A stretch of DNA of 64,000 nt from Vreelandella maris (GCF_013371085.1 NZ_JABWCV010000006.1:186001-250000), one strand, 5' to 3'; positions 35,446-45,009 are shown, counted from the first letter of the stretch. Notes: generated from the letters alone by a model not told the origin. Translations and numbers: made by a program.

Positions 35446-37418
35446 CTAGCCGTCTCTTCGCTGGCGAGCAGCTCGGCTTCCATTGCTTCCAGCGCCTCTT
35501 CGGCGCTAAGCCATTGCTGTTCTGCTTCATTCAGTCGCGCTTTGATATCAGCTTGTTGACTAAGCGTCTTGGTCAGCTCGGGTTTGCGGGTGCTGTCGGT
35601 GTAGAGTTCTGGGTCTGCCAGCACTTGTTCTACCTTATCAAGTTCCTGCTGGGTCTTTTCCATGGCTTTTTCCGCTTGATCGCGCTGTTTTTTCAGCGGG
35701 CGTAGCTTTTCACGCAGCTCGGCCGCCGCTTTACGTGATGCCTTGCGCGCTTCACGGCTGTCGCCACTGGGCTGCTGGTTCTGGCGCTCGGCTTTTTCGC
35801 CGCGGGAATCCCGGCGGCTCTCTTCCAGGCGCGCTTTAAGCCAGACGCGGTAATCTTCCAAGTCACCGTCGAAAGGCTCAACGCGGTGATCCGCTACCCG
35901 CCAAAACTCATCGACCGTGGCGCGTAGCAAGTGACGGTCGTGAGACACCAGAATCACCGTGCCTTCAAAGCTTGCCAGCGCCTGAGTCAGCGCTTCGCGC
36001 ATTTCTAGATCCAGGTGGTTGGTCGGCTCATCGAGCAGCAGCAGGTTGGGTTTCTGCCATGCGACCAGCGCCAGCGCCAAGCGGGCTTTCTCACCACCAG
36101 AGTAGTTGGCGACTTTGCCGAAGGCGTCGTCGCCCTTAAACCCAAAACCGCCCAGGAAGTTACGGATATCCTGATCGCTGGCGGTGGGCGAGAGGCGTTG
36201 GACATGCACAAAAGGTGTCGATGAAACGTCCAGGCTCTCAAGCTGGTGCTGAGCAAAGTAGCCAATCGCCAAATGCTCGCCAGGCACGCGCTTGCCATTA
36301 AGTAACTCAAGTTCGCCGGTGAGCGACTTAATTAGCGTCGATTTACCCGCCCCGTTGGGGCCTAACAGGCCAATGCGGCTGCCGGGCAGCAGGGTAACGT
36401 TGACCTTGTCCAACTGGATATTGTCGTCGCTTCCGTCGCCCTTTTTACCGCGATAACCTAGCTGCGCCTGATCAAGCACCAGTAGCGGGCGCGATGTTTT
36501 ATCGGCAGCAGGCAAGGTGAAGTGGAAGGGAGAATCCACATGGGCCACAGCGATATCTTCCATCCGCTCCAGCATCTTGACCCGGCTTTGCGCCTGCTTT
36601 GCCTTGGTCGCCTGGGCTTTAAAGCGGGCGATAAAGCGCTCGATCTCCTCACGGCGTGCCTGCTGCTTAGCGGCTTCGGCTTGCTGCAAGGCGAGCTTTT
36701 CGGCGCGGGTGCGCTCAAACTGGGAGTAATTGCCGCGGTAAAGCTCCAGCGTTTGGTGATGCATGTGCACGATGTGATCACATACGGCATCCAAAAAGTC
36801 GCGGTCGTGGGAAATCAGCAGCAGCGTGCCAGGGTAGCGGGTCAGCCACTGCTCCAGCCACAGCAGGGCGTCCAGATCCAGGTGGTTGGTGGGCTCATCC
36901 AACAATAGTAGGTCAGAAGGCATAAACAGCGTACGGGCGAGGTTGACCCGCATCCGCCAGCCGCCGGAAAACGCCGAGAGTGGACGGGTGAGATCGGTCT
37001 GAAGGAAGCCGAGCCCCACCAGTAGCTGTGCTGCGCGAGACTCCGCGCGGTAGCCATCCAGGGTTTCAATCAAGCCGTGCAGTTCGGCTTCCCTGTGAGC
37101 CTCACCGGCTTCACGGGCAGCCAATAAGTCGGCTTCTGCCTGGCGCAGCGCCAAGTCACCATCAAGTACATACTCAATAATAGGGCGGTCAAGGGCGTCA
37201 ACTTCCTGGGCCATATGCGCGATGCGCTGGCCGCCGCTCATCTCGACATCGCCCTGGTCAGGAGCAATCTCGCCCAGCAGCAGTTTGAACAGGCTCGATT
37301 TGCCGGCGCCGTTTGCCCCGATAATACCGGCCTTCACCCCGTTATTAAGGGTAACGTCTGCATTGTCGAGTAGCGTTTGCGTGCCGCGTTGCAGGGCGAC
37401 TTGGCGCAGTGCGATCAT
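35442..37418 (-). CDS. yheS: ABC-F family ATPase YheS
   Basis: 658 residues, two ABC domains without membrane parts. Walker A motifs are [11 protein letters not shown] and [11 protein letters not shown]; signatures are [14 protein letters not shown] and [14 protein letters not shown]; Walker B motifs are [13 protein letters not shown] in both halves. The inter-domain linker contains [22 protein letters not shown]-terminal coiled coil (about residues 545-650) is highly charged. The sequence order matches E. coli YheS, an ABC-F factor that acts on stalled ribosomes. It diverges from the TIGR02444 gene, 29 bases away. Confidence 0.93.
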   Translation of the reverse strand: MIALRQVALQRGTQTLLDNADVTLNNGVKAGIIGANGAGKSSLFKLLLGEIAPDQGDVEMSGGQRIAHMAQEVDALDRPIIEYVLDGDLALRQAEADLLAAREAGEAHREAELHGLIETLDGYRAESRAAQLLVGLGFLQTDLTRPLSAFSGGWRMRVNLARTLFMPSDLLLLDEPTNHLDLDALLWLEQWLTRYPGTLLLISHDRDFLDAVCDHIVHMHHQTLELYRGNYSQFERTRAEKLALQQAEAAKQQARREEIERFIARFKAQATKAKQAQSRVKMLERMEDIAVAHVDSPFHFTLPAADKTSRPLLVLDQAQLGYRGKKGDGSDDNIQLDKVNVTLLPGSRIGLLGPNGAGKSTLIKSLTGELELLNGKRVPGEHLAIGYFAQHQLESLDVSSTPFVHVQRLSPTASDQDIRNFLGGFGFKGDDAFGKVANYSGGEKARLALALVAWQKPNLLLLDEPTNHLDLEMREALTQALASFEGTVILVSHDRHLLRATVDEFWRVADHRVEPFDGDLEDYRVWLKARLEESRRDSRGEKAERQNQQPSGDSREARKASRKAAAELREKLRPLKKQRDQAEKAMEKTQQELDKVEQVLADPELYTDSTRKPELTKTLSQQADIKARLNEAEQQWLSAEEALEAMEAELLASEETAS

Positions 37419-37447
37419 GCTTTCTCCCGAAAAAAGTGGGTCATACG

Positions 37448-38035
37448 ATGCAAAATTCTATTGCGCTTGATTCTACCCGATTGCAGCGCCTACAGCAGGC
37501 ACCGTTATGGGAATTTGCGCTGGCGCTTTACGCCAAGCCTGGTGTTGAGGCTGCTTGCCTGACGCTGCAAGAGGAGGGTGAGCTGGATGTTTGTGAGCTA
37601 CTATTTCATTGCTGGCTCTACTCGTGCGGTTTAGAAGCGGTCCCCCGCGCGGTCGCTCGCCAGCGCGAGCAGCGTCGCCAATGGCAGAGCAGTGTCACGG
37701 CAGTTTTGCGTGGTTTACGTCGCGATTTAAAAGACTCGGCAGCGTCTAGTGACTCTGTGGCAGCGCTGCGCGAAACCATTAAGCAGGCGGAACTAATGGC
37801 CGAGCGTGAGAACCTTCAACGTTGGCAAGAATGGGTTTTAGAAGCGCATGCTGATGAGCAGCGTGTAATGAATATCGTCGAAATGCCGCAAGATTCGGCT
37901 AAATGGCTGCGAAATCAGCTGCTTTTTAGTAAAGCTAACACCCACTCGGAGAGTAGCTTAAATACCACGTCGGCACTGTGTGAGGCGCTACAAATGCTTA
38001 CTTGCCAGCTTGACCCTCATCAAGGAGCGCGCTAG
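37448..38035 (+). CDS. TIGR02444 (DUF2390) family protein
   Basis: 195 residues, helical, soluble. The family core LWEFALALYAKPGVEAACLTLQ is broken here as LWEFALALY, PGVEAACLTLQ and DVCELLFHCWLYSCG. The ATG at 37448 is chosen because the longer frame starts inside the yheS gene. The family often lies next to yheS-type ATPases in Pseudomonas and Halomonas; no function is known. The C-terminal 50 residues are less conserved in character. Confidence 0.85.
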   Translation: MQNSIALDSTRLQRLQQAPLWEFALALYAKPGVEAACLTLQEEGELDVCELLFHCWLYSCGLEAVPRAVARQREQRRQWQSSVTAVLRGLRRDLKDSAASSDSVAALRETIKQAELMAERENLQRWQEWVLEAHADEQRVMNIVEMPQDSAKWLRNQLLFSKANTHSESSLNTTSALCEALQMLTCQLDPHQGAR

Positions 38036-38141
38036 CCTGAATTTAAGCTGATTTTGAAATACCTAGCGTTATTCGCTTGCTAGCACACCTTTAAGAACAG
38101 TACTTCAGTGTTTGTTAGTGAACACCAATTAGCGAATAACA

Positions 38142-38170
38142 TTGTCGTGAATGACAGTGTCGTGTTTATA
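38142..38170 (+). promoter_or_regulatory. Candidate promoter of teaA
   Basis: TTGTCG (38142-38147) and TTTATA (38165-38170) are separated by 17 bp, about 68 bases before the teaA ATG, and lie in an AT-rich stretch. The teaABC promoter of H. elongata is known to respond to osmolarity; whether this element is that promoter is inference. Confidence 0.4.
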
Positions 38171-38237
38171 AATGCAAAACTGACCTAGGTTTTTGCGCAC
38201 TTGAGTAGCGCGCTTATCACTGCAAGGGGAACACCGT

Positions 38238-39284
38238 ATGAAGGCAAGCAAACCCGTATTTAATCGTTCTGTAACCACCAAATTAGTGACAACAGCAAGC
38301 GTGGGTGCACTGTTGATGAGCATGACAGCTGTCGCGCAAGCGGATAACTGGCGTTATGCTCATGAAGAGTACGAAGGCGACGTACAGGATGTCTTTGCCT
38401 ATGCTTTTAAAGAGCATATCGAAGAGAACTCCGATCACACGGTTCAGGTTTACCGCTTTGGTGAGCTGGGCGAGTCTGACGATATTATGGAGCAGACTCA
38501 GAACGGTATTCTGCAGTTTGTGAACCAGTCACCCGGCTTTACCGGTGCATTGATTCCTGAAGCACAAATTTTCTTCATTCCTTACCTGCTGCCGACCGAC
38601 GAAGAGACCGTACTGACGTTCTTCGAAGAAAGCGAAGCAATCAATGAGATGTTCCCAGAGCTTTATGCCGAACAAGGCCTTGAGCTACTGAAGATGTATC
38701 CAGAAGGTGAAATGGTCATAACGACCGACGAGCCGATCAGCTCGCCGGAAGATCTGGATAATAAGAAAATCCGTACCATGACCAACCCGCTGCTATCGGA
38801 AACCTACGACGCCTTTGGTGCGACGCCTACGCCGCTACCGTGGGGTGAAGTCTATGGTGGCCTACAGACCGGCATCATCGATGGTCAAGAGAACCCGATT
38901 TTCTGGATCGAATCCGGTGGTTTGTATGAGGTGTCTCCGCACCTGACCTTCACTGGTCATGGCTGGTTCACCACCGCAATGATGGCTAACCAGGACTTCT
39001 ATGAAGGCCTGTCTGAAGAAGACCAAGCACTGGTCGATGAAGCTTCACAAGCCGCTTATGATCACACCATCGAGCATATCCAAGGCTTGGCTGAAGAGTC
39101 GTTAGCGAAGATTCAGGAAGCGTCTGATGAAGTGACCGTGACGCGTCTGGATGAAGAGCAGATTCAAGCCTTCCGTGACCGTGCTCCACAGGTTGAAGAA
39201 GCCTTCTTGGAAATGACCGGCGACAAAGGCGAAGAATTGCTTGAGCAGTTCAAAGCCGATTTGGAAGCCGTAAGCAACGAGTAA
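38238..39284 (+). CDS. teaA: Ectoine/hydroxyectoine-binding TRAP protein TeaA
   Basis: 348 residues with a signal peptide ending near AVAQA (residue 34). The mature sequence (NWRYAHEEYEGDVQDVFAYA, YRFGELGESDDIMEQTQNG, ILQFVNQSPGFTGALIPEAQ) follows TeaA of Halomonas elongata almost word for word as I recall it, including the ligand-site segments IRTMTNPLLSETYDAFGATP and GIIDGQENPIFWIESGG. TeaA binds ectoine in the periplasm and hands it to TeaBC. AAGGGGA precedes the start. A terminator-like hairpin separates it from teaB. Confidence 0.95.
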   Translation: MKASKPVFNRSVTTKLVTTASVGALLMSMTAVAQADNWRYAHEEYEGDVQDVFAYAFKEHIEENSDHTVQVYRFGELGESDDIMEQTQNGILQFVNQSPGFTGALIPEAQIFFIPYLLPTDEETVLTFFEESEAINEMFPELYAEQGLELLKMYPEGEMVITTDEPISSPEDLDNKKIRTMTNPLLSETYDAFGATPTPLPWGEVYGGLQTGIIDGQENPIFWIESGGLYEVSPHLTFTGHGWFTTAMMANQDFYEGLSEEDQALVDEASQAAYDHTIEHIQGLAEESLAKIQEASDEVTVTRLDEEQIQAFRDRAPQVEEAFLEMTGDKGEELLEQFKADLEAVSNE

Positions 39285-39325
39285 TCATCCTTAAGCCGCA
39301 TTTGCATGTTGGATGATTTACCCGA

Positions 39326-39351
39326 GGGGCAGCAAAGGCTGCCCCTTTTTT
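39326..39351 (+). terminator. Terminator-like hairpin inside the tea operon, between teaA and teaB
   Basis: GGGGCAGC at 39326-39333 pairs with GCTGCCCC at 39338-39345 around AAAG and is followed by six Ts: a textbook intrinsic terminator 41 bases after the teaA stop. Partial read-through would leave teaA message in excess over teaBCD, as needed for a binding protein. Confidence 0.9.
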
Positions 39352-39581
39352 ATGCTGTCGCGGTAAGCTATGGGTTATTCGGTTTGGAATTTAGCATCAT
39401 TACGCTGGGTTACGTATATCTAGCGTTGAATCACCAGCGGCGGCATACCGTTACGCTAGTAGTGATTCCTTGCTGAATAGCGCGGGCAGGTTTGCAATAG
39501 GTAGGTCTGGAATAACGCTGTGTTAATTGTGCTAACGGCACTGAACTGATGCCGTTAAAGCCGTTAGAAAGGAGTCCGGCC
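39352..39581 (+). promoter_or_regulatory. Structured teaA-teaB intergenic region
   Basis: After the terminator about 230 bases remain before teaB. CTAGCGT (39420-39426) can pair with ACGCTAG (39453-39459), and AACGGCA (39534-39540) with TGCCGTT (39550-39556), the latter just before the teaB ribosome site (AGAAAGGAG). A second promoter for teaBCD may lie here, but no clear one was seen. Confidence 0.4.
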
Positions 39582-40160
39582 ATGACCGATGAAGAGATGG
39601 AAAAGAGTTACCGCTCCGGTTTGCCGGGGATTTTAGGCGTGATCGACACTGCAATTAGCAAAATGGAAGCCGTGATCCTGGCGATGGGCGTTTTGCTAAT
39701 GGCGCTGAATACGGTCACCAACGTGGTTGCCCGTTTCGTGTTTGGCAACAGCATTATGTTTTCCGGTGAATTAAACCGAATTTTGATCATCATGATCACC
39801 TTTGCCGGGATTGGCTATGCCGCCCGACATGGCCGTCATATTCGTATGTCGGCTATTTATGATGCATTGCCGGTGGGTGGACGCAAAGTGCTGATGATTG
39901 GTATTGCACTATTCACATCGCTGGTAATGTTTTTCCTTCTTTATTATTCAATTATTTATATTGTTGACCTGTATAGCAAAGGGCGCGTGCTTCCCTCCCT
40001 GGGTTTACCGATATGGATCATTTACCTATGGGTACCGTTGGGCTTTTTGGTCACCGGGATTCAATACTTATTGACCGCTGTTAAAAACGTTACCTCCCAC
40101 GATGTGTATCTCTCGACGGGCGTGGTGGATGGTTACAAAGACACGGAAACTGAAGTCTAA
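39582..40160 (+). CDS. teaB: Ectoine TRAP transporter small subunit TeaB
   Basis: 192 residues, four transmembrane helices (first [20 protein letters not shown], others near residues 60-78, 100-125 and 140-160). Start ATG 39582 is backed by AGAAAGGAG; an upstream ATG at 39549 would add eleven residues over that site. Position between teaA and teaC gives the identity. It joins TeaC in the inner membrane and docks TeaA. Confidence 0.92.
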   Translation: MTDEEMEKSYRSGLPGILGVIDTAISKMEAVILAMGVLLMALNTVTNVVARFVFGNSIMFSGELNRILIIMITFAGIGYAARHGRHIRMSAIYDALPVGGRKVLMIGIALFTSLVMFFLLYYSIIYIVDLYSKGRVLPSLGLPIWIIYLWVPLGFLVTGIQYLLTAVKNVTSHDVYLSTGVVDGYKDTETEV

Positions 40161-40190
40161 CGCGGAACACTGCACCCTAGGGGAACAGCT

Positions 40191-41474
40191 ATGACGACAA
40201 TAATGGTTACTACCATGATTGCCCTGCTGCTGCTGGGCTTTCCAATGATGATCCCGCTGATTACCGCTGCGATAATTGGCTTCTTCATGATGTTTAACGG
40301 CTTCGGCCAGATGGATACGCTGATCCAGCAGATGATGGCGGGTATACGCCCAGCCTCACTCATTGCTGTGCCAATGTTTATTCTGGCTGCCGATATTATG
40401 ACTCGCGGGCAGTCCGCTAATCGCTTAATTGATATGGTGATGTCGTTTATCGGCCATATTAAAGGCGGCTTAGCGGTGAGCACGGCGGCCTCTTGCACAC
40501 TGTTTGGTGCCGTGTCCGGGTCAACGCAAGCGACCGTGGTGGCCGTTGGTTCACCATTGCGCCCGAAAATGCTTAAAGCGGGCTACTCAGACTCGTTTAC
40601 GCTGGCGCTGATCATCAATGCCAGCGATATTGCCTTTCTAATTCCGCCTAGTATCGGCATGATTATCTACGGGGTTATCTCGGGTACTTCTATCGGTGAG
40701 CTATTTATCGCCGGGATTGGTCCAGGCTTGATGATTCTATGTATGTTCTCGGCTTACTGCATTATCTACGCCATTGTTAAAGACGTACCCACAGAACCAA
40801 AATCGAGCTGGAAAGAGCGCGCAAAAGCAGTACAGCAAGCGTTATGGCCGCTCGGCTTTCCGGTGATTATTGTTGGTGGTATCTATGGCGGTATCTTTAG
40901 CCCGACCGAAGCCGCCGCCGCCTGTGTGCTGTATGCCATCTTGCTTGAGTTTGTGGTCTTCCACTCGCTCAAAATGAACGACATTTACGCCATTGCCAAG
41001 TCCACCGGTTTAATCACCGCTGTGGTATTTATCTTGGTGGCAGTGGGTAATGGCTTCTCGTGGATTATCTCTTTTGCCCAGATCCCGCAAATGATTCTGG
41101 AGGCAGTGGGGATCAATGAAGCAGGCCCCACGGGCGTGTTGATTGCCATTTGTATCGCCTTTTTCGTTGCCTGTATGTTCGTTGACCCCATCGTCGTCAT
41201 CCTGGTGTTAACGCCGATCTTTACACCGGCGATTGAAGCCACCGGACTCGACCCTGTGCTGGTGGGTATTTTGATTACGCTGCAGGTGGCGATAGGGTCG
41301 GCAACGCCGCCCTTTGGGTGCGACATCTTTACCGCGATTGCGATTTTCAAGCGCCCTTACTGGGACGTCATAAAAGGCACACCGCCGTTTATTTTCATGC
41401 TGATTTTAGCGGCCGCCTTGTTGATCATGTTCCCGCAAATTGCGCTGTTCCTGCGCGATGTTGCCTTCCGCTAA
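40191..41474 (+). CDS. teaC: Ectoine TRAP transporter large subunit TeaC
   Basis: 427 residues, about eleven to twelve hydrophobic segments, DctM family. Motifs include VPMFILAADIMTRGQSANRL, AVSGSTQATVVAVGSPLRP and GGIFSPTEAAAACVLYAIL. It forms the sodium-driven membrane channel for ectoine and hydroxyectoine. The gene starts 30 bases after teaB with AGGGGAA upstream, and teaD follows 21 bases later. Confidence 0.94.
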   Translation: MTTIMVTTMIALLLLGFPMMIPLITAAIIGFFMMFNGFGQMDTLIQQMMAGIRPASLIAVPMFILAADIMTRGQSANRLIDMVMSFIGHIKGGLAVSTAASCTLFGAVSGSTQATVVAVGSPLRPKMLKAGYSDSFTLALIINASDIAFLIPPSIGMIIYGVISGTSIGELFIAGIGPGLMILCMFSAYCIIYAIVKDVPTEPKSSWKERAKAVQQALWPLGFPVIIVGGIYGGIFSPTEAAAACVLYAILLEFVVFHSLKMNDIYAIAKSTGLITAVVFILVAVGNGFSWIISFAQIPQMILEAVGINEAGPTGVLIAICIAFFVACMFVDPIVVILVLTPIFTPAIEATGLDPVLVGILITLQVAIGSATPPFGCDIFTAIAIFKRPYWDVIKGTPPFIFMLILAAALLIMFPQIALFLRDVAFR

Positions 41475-41495
41475 ACAGCCACAAGGAGTACACGA

Positions 41496-41939
41496 ATGTT
41501 TAATCGCATTTTAGTCCCGGTGGATGGCTCAAAAGGCGCCTTAAGGGCGCTGGAGAAGGCAGTAGGCTTGCAGATGCTAACGGGCGCCGAGCTTTATCTG
41601 CTGTGTGTGTTTAAACACCATAGCCTGTTGGAAGCCTCGCTTTCCATGGTGCGGCCCAATCAGTTGGATATTCCTGACGATGCGTTAAAAGAGTACGCCA
41701 CCGAGATCGCCGTACATGCGAAAGCGCATGCTATTGAGCTTGGCGCTGATGACTCCCGCGTGCGTGCCTTTGTAAAAGGCGGGCGCCCTTCACGCATTAT
41801 CGTGCGCTTCGCCCGTAAGCGGGAGTGCGATCTGATCGTGATTGGCGCCCAGGGCACCAACGGCGAAAAGAATCCACTGCTGGGCAGCGTCTCTCAGCGC
41901 GTTGCTGGCGCCGCTCACTGTCCTACGTTGGTCGTCTAA
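41496..41939 (+). CDS. teaD: TeaD, universal stress protein linked to ectoine transport
   Basis: 147 residues, one Usp domain. It begins [20 protein letters not shown], and the nucleotide-binding loop is [20 protein letters not shown], close to the canonical G-x2-G-x9-G-S pattern, so ATP binding is expected. In Halomonas elongata TeaD binds ATP and lowers ectoine uptake by TeaABC. AAGGAG precedes the start. It is the last gene of the operon, before a strong terminator. Confidence 0.94.
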   Translation: MFNRILVPVDGSKGALRALEKAVGLQMLTGAELYLLCVFKHHSLLEASLSMVRPNQLDIPDDALKEYATEIAVHAKAHAIELGADDSRVRAFVKGGRPSRIIVRFARKRECDLIVIGAQGTNGEKNPLLGSVSQRVAGAAHCPTLVV

Positions 41940-41972
41940 TTCCGTTAAACCTCTTGCTTGCTTTATGGTCTT

Positions 41973-42021
41973 ATTAACACCCACCGCCCCAAAGATGCAG
42001 CTTGGGGCGGTGGGTGTTAAT
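41973..42021 (+). terminator. Terminator of the teaABCD operon
   Basis: A perfect 20-bp stem: ATTAACACCCACCGCCCCAA at 41973-41992 with its complement at 42002-42021, nine-base loop, 33 bases after the teaD stop. Its T-rich 3' flank (TTAATCTTT) supports termination. Confidence 0.88.
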
Positions 42022-42079
42022 CTTTAAGTGACACAGATAGGCGTTCGGCGCCGCTATATAAAAGATAAAAGGATCCTTC

Positions 42080-42760
42080 ATGAAACTACTGCTCTCTACA
42101 ACGGCTCTGACAGGTTTGCTTTTGGTCGCCCCTTTTGCAGCGGCAGCGCCCGAAACTGACGAACAGCGTTTGGCTTACAGTCTGGGTGTCACCTTGGGCG
42201 AAAGCATGCAGGCCGATATCGAAGACCTCGACTTAGATGCGTTTCATGACGGCATGAGTGACGTGTTTGAAGGTAATGACTTAGCGCTTAGTGAAGAAGA
42301 AATGACCGAAGCATTGATGGCTTTCCAAGAGCAATCAATGCAAGCACGTGAAGCCGAAGCTGAAGAGATAGCGCAAACGAATCTCGAAGAAGGCGAAGCT
42401 TTCCTGGCCGAAAACGCTGAACGTGAAGAAGTGACCGTGACGGATTCTGGCCTTCAGTATGAAGTGCTTGAGTCGGGCGATGGCGCAACACCTGGCCCTG
42501 AAGACACTGTCGAAGTGAACTACGAAGGCATGCTGTTAGACGGCACTGTATTCGATAGCTCCTTTGAGCGCGGCGAATCAGTCAGTTTCCAAACCAACCA
42601 AGTGATCGAAGGTTGGCAGGAAGCACTGCAGATGATGAGCGTTGGCGACAGCTGGATGCTATATATTCCCGCTGATATTGCTTACGGCGAAAATGGTCAA
42701 GGGCCGATTGGACCCAATGAAGTGCTGACCTTCCGCGTTGAACTGTTAGGCGTCGAATAA
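42080..42760 (+). CDS. FKBP-type peptidyl-prolyl isomerase (FkpA/Mip-like)
   Basis: 226 residues with a signal peptide ending near AAAAP. An acidic N-terminal helical dimerisation part (residues about 25-115, DEQRLAYSLGVTLGESMQAD) precedes the FKBP domain (about 130-226): DTVEVNYEGMLLDGTVFDSS, GWQEALQMMSVGDSWMLYIP, AYGENGQGPIGPNEVLTF. A periplasmic folding helper. Unusually acidic, as in halophile exported proteins. GGATCC-adjacent ribosome site AAAGGATCC. Confidence 0.92.
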   Translation: MKLLLSTTALTGLLLVAPFAAAAPETDEQRLAYSLGVTLGESMQADIEDLDLDAFHDGMSDVFEGNDLALSEEEMTEALMAFQEQSMQAREAEAEEIAQTNLEEGEAFLAENAEREEVTVTDSGLQYEVLESGDGATPGPEDTVEVNYEGMLLDGTVFDSSFERGESVSFQTNQVIEGWQEALQMMSVGDSWMLYIPADIAYGENGQGPIGPNEVLTFRVELLGVE

Positions 42761-42763
42761 GCA

Positions 42764-43855
42764 ATGACTTCAGCCGCCCCTTCCATGCTTCGCCCACTTG
42801 CATGCGCTCTGGTCTGCCTGAGCCTTGGTATCCCGTTGTTGGCACAGGCCGAGCCGGAGGTTGACCCCGAGGCATTACCCGCCCTGGGTGCCGTTAGCGA
42901 GCAGGCAAGCGTGGTGGGGGTATCGTCAGGCGGCTATATGGCAACCCAGCTAGCGGTTGCTTGGCCAGAACGGTTTAGCGGCCTGGGCGTACTGGCAGCG
43001 GGGCCTTGGAGTTGTGCACAAGGCTCGCTGAGTTTGGCACTTAACCAGTGCATGATGACGCGCCGCGGCGCGCCTTCATTAGACGAGCTGGAGAGCCGCT
43101 ATGATCGCTATATAGCGCTTGAACAGGTCGGTAGCACAGAGCGTCTTAGCCAGCTTCGAGCCTACTTTTGGCACGGCGAAGAAGATGAGGTCGTTGAACC
43201 ACTGCTGGGCGACCTGCTTGCCGAGCAGTGGACGCAATGGCTTGCCTCGCCAGATCAACTGCGCGTTGCGCGTAGCGAAAATGCCGGGCATGGCTGGCCG
43301 GTACGCTTACCTGATGATGCATCGCCCGGCCCCCAAGAGTGGGGCGATTGTCGCCAAGGGGGCGGTAGTTATGTATTAGCCTGCGATGAAGATATCGCTG
43401 GTGATATGTTGAACTGGCTTTATCCCGAACGTGAAGCCTCTGAGGCGAACGGCAAACTGGGTGGCGAGTTAGCCGCGTTTGATCAGTCGGAATTTGCGGT
43501 AAAAGGACTAGCCGACACAGGCTATGTGTTTATACCGGAAGGCTGTGAAGCGGGTAACTGCCCGGTAACGTTGGCGCTGCACGGCTGCCAAATGAACGCA
43601 GAGGCGATTGGTGAAACGTTTGTGCGTTACACTGGGTTAAACGCCTGGGCGTCAGCGCATCAGCAAATTGTGCTTTATCCTCAGGCGGAAAGCAGTATGG
43701 CGAACCCGCAAGGCTGCTGGGACTGGTGGGGATTTGCCGAAAGCACTTGGCAGTTAAGCCCTCAGCACGATACCCGTAGCGGCACCCAGATTGGTGCGCT
43801 GATGGCGATGTTGGATCGCTTGCAAACTGCTCCCGAAAACGCCTCGCCAGAGTAA
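42764..43855 (+). CDS. PHB-depolymerase-like esterase with type-2 (permuted) catalytic order
   Basis: 363 residues with a signal peptide (CALVCLSLGIPLLAQA). The lipase box VGVSSGGYMA is near the N-terminus (about residue 54), an Asp lies in WHGEEDEVVEP and a His in ENAGHGWPV. The oxyanion motif LALHGCQMN follows only near residue 275, together with NPQGCWDWWG. Lipase box before oxyanion motif is the order of type-2 PHB depolymerase catalytic domains. No linker or substrate-binding domain is present, so the enzyme may be periplasmic and act on short soluble oligomers or other esters. The gene starts three bases after the FKBP stop. Confidence 0.78.
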   Translation: MTSAAPSMLRPLACALVCLSLGIPLLAQAEPEVDPEALPALGAVSEQASVVGVSSGGYMATQLAVAWPERFSGLGVLAAGPWSCAQGSLSLALNQCMMTRRGAPSLDELESRYDRYIALEQVGSTERLSQLRAYFWHGEEDEVVEPLLGDLLAEQWTQWLASPDQLRVARSENAGHGWPVRLPDDASPGPQEWGDCRQGGGSYVLACDEDIAGDMLNWLYPEREASEANGKLGGELAAFDQSEFAVKGLADTGYVFIPEGCEAGNCPVTLALHGCQMNAEAIGETFVRYTGLNAWASAHQQIVLYPQAESSMANPQGCWDWWGFAESTWQLSPQHDTRSGTQIGALMAMLDRLQTAPENASPE

Positions 43856-43861
43856 AGTCGA

Positions 43862-44455
43862 CTAACTGCCCAGTTCGCTCTCTAATGCCGAGACTAACCC
43901 ATGGGGAGTTGGCGAATAGAGCACTCGCTGCAATATCTCGCCTTCGCGATTGACTAAAAAAAGCGAAGCGCTGTGATCAATGGTATACGCCATTGCGGAA
44001 TCCGGCGCTTCGACTTTTCGCCATATCACGCCATAGCGCGCCGCAACATCTTCAAGCTGCTCCTGACTACCTACCGCACCAATGAACTCCTCGCCGAAAA
44101 AGCCCATGTACTCCTGCATGCGCTCTATGGTGTCGCGTTCGGGGTCAACGGTAATCATCACCGGCACCACCCGCTCGCGCTGCTCCTCAGAGAGTTGAGC
44201 CAAGGCTTGGCGTTTGACCGACTGGGTCATCGGGCATATGTCGGGGCAGAACGTGTAACCAAACGACAAAATGGCTAGCTGGTCGTCATCCAGCTGGGTC
44301 AGCGAAAAATCACCCTGGGTCGAAGGCATTTCCACAGGGCCACCTACAGGTTCGCCATCTTTGGGGGCGAAAGCGTAGTGATAGAGACCGATGCCACTAA
44401 CCACAATTAATACAGCGGCGACACCAGCGCCCAGCCATAACGGTTTACGTGCCAT
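43862..44455 (-). CDS. SCO1/SenC family copper-binding protein
   Basis: 197 residues. An N-terminal membrane anchor (LGAGVAAVLIVVSGIGLYHY) is followed by a thioredoxin fold with the copper CxxxC motif (SFGYTFCPDICPMTQ) and the third ligand His in TIDHSASLFLV. SCO proteins deliver copper to the CuA site of cytochrome c oxidase or act as a thiol reductant. The gene follows an unassigned membrane protein gene by 5 bases, so the two form an operon. It converges on the esterase gene with 6 bases between. Confidence 0.92.
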   Translation of the reverse strand: MARKPLWLGAGVAAVLIVVSGIGLYHYAFAPKDGEPVGGPVEMPSTQGDFSLTQLDDDQLAILSFGYTFCPDICPMTQSVKRQALAQLSEEQRERVVPVMITVDPERDTIERMQEYMGFFGEEFIGAVGSQEQLEDVAARYGVIWRKVEAPDSAMAYTIDHSASLFLVNREGEILQRVLYSPTPHGLVSALESELGS

Positions 44456-44460
44456 GTGCG

Positions 44461-45009
44461 TTAACTCCGAATAACGTCAAAATCGAACCAGCTACCCACT
44501 TTACCTTCTGCAGTGTCCAGTATGACACGCGCTCGCCAGGGCATAACGGTTTGGGTACAAATCCCCACTTGGCCTTGTCCTTGAAAATGGCCGGGCGCAC
44601 CTGCACTGAGAGCAAAACGGTGCAGTCCTAAGTCCATATCACGGCCAACAAAATCAACGTCAACCTGAGTGGCCGTAACGCCGTCAACCTCAACTTCCAG
44701 TGGTAATACCTCTAATGCATCAATCCTTCCGCTCGCTTGAACATGGAGGGTGATGCGGCCTTTATCGCCCAACGTGGCGGAACAAGGCGCTGTATGCAAG
44801 TTGCAGCTTGCGGCGGGGGGAAACCAGGTCACATCGCTATCGCGGTGCAACCAATGGGCAAAGGCATACCAGGCACAGGCAGCCAGCGCTATGCCAGTGA
44901 CCAGTATCAGTACCCTTAAAGCAGGAAAGCCTGCCGGGTGTGCAGGTTTTGATATCATCTTCATGGCAGAATAATCGCTACGCAAGCCGTGAGGCGGGTG
45001 TTTCGCCAT
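44461..45009 (-). CDS. Membrane-anchored cysteine-containing protein of unknown family, partner of SCO1
   Basis: 182 residues from the ATG at 45009; starts at 45057 or further in are possible, as no clear ribosome site decides. One transmembrane helix (ALRVLILVTGIALAACAWYA) is followed by an extracytoplasmic beta-rich domain of about 125 residues. The domain has Cys in AASCNLHTAPCSATL and in VGICTQTVMPWRA, Mets, and ends WFDFDVIRS. I do not recognise the family. Linkage to SCO1 by 5 bases, with a Cys-x6-Cys and periplasmic location, suggests a role in copper delivery or oxidase assembly, possibly FixH-like, but this is inference. Confidence 0.65.
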   Translation of the reverse strand: MAKHPPHGLRSDYSAMKMISKPAHPAGFPALRVLILVTGIALAACAWYAFAHWLHRDSDVTWFPPAASCNLHTAPCSATLGDKGRITLHVQASGRIDALEVLPLEVEVDGVTATQVDVDFVGRDMDLGLHRFALSAGAPGHFQGQGQVGICTQTVMPWRARVILDTAEGKVGSWFDFDVIRS

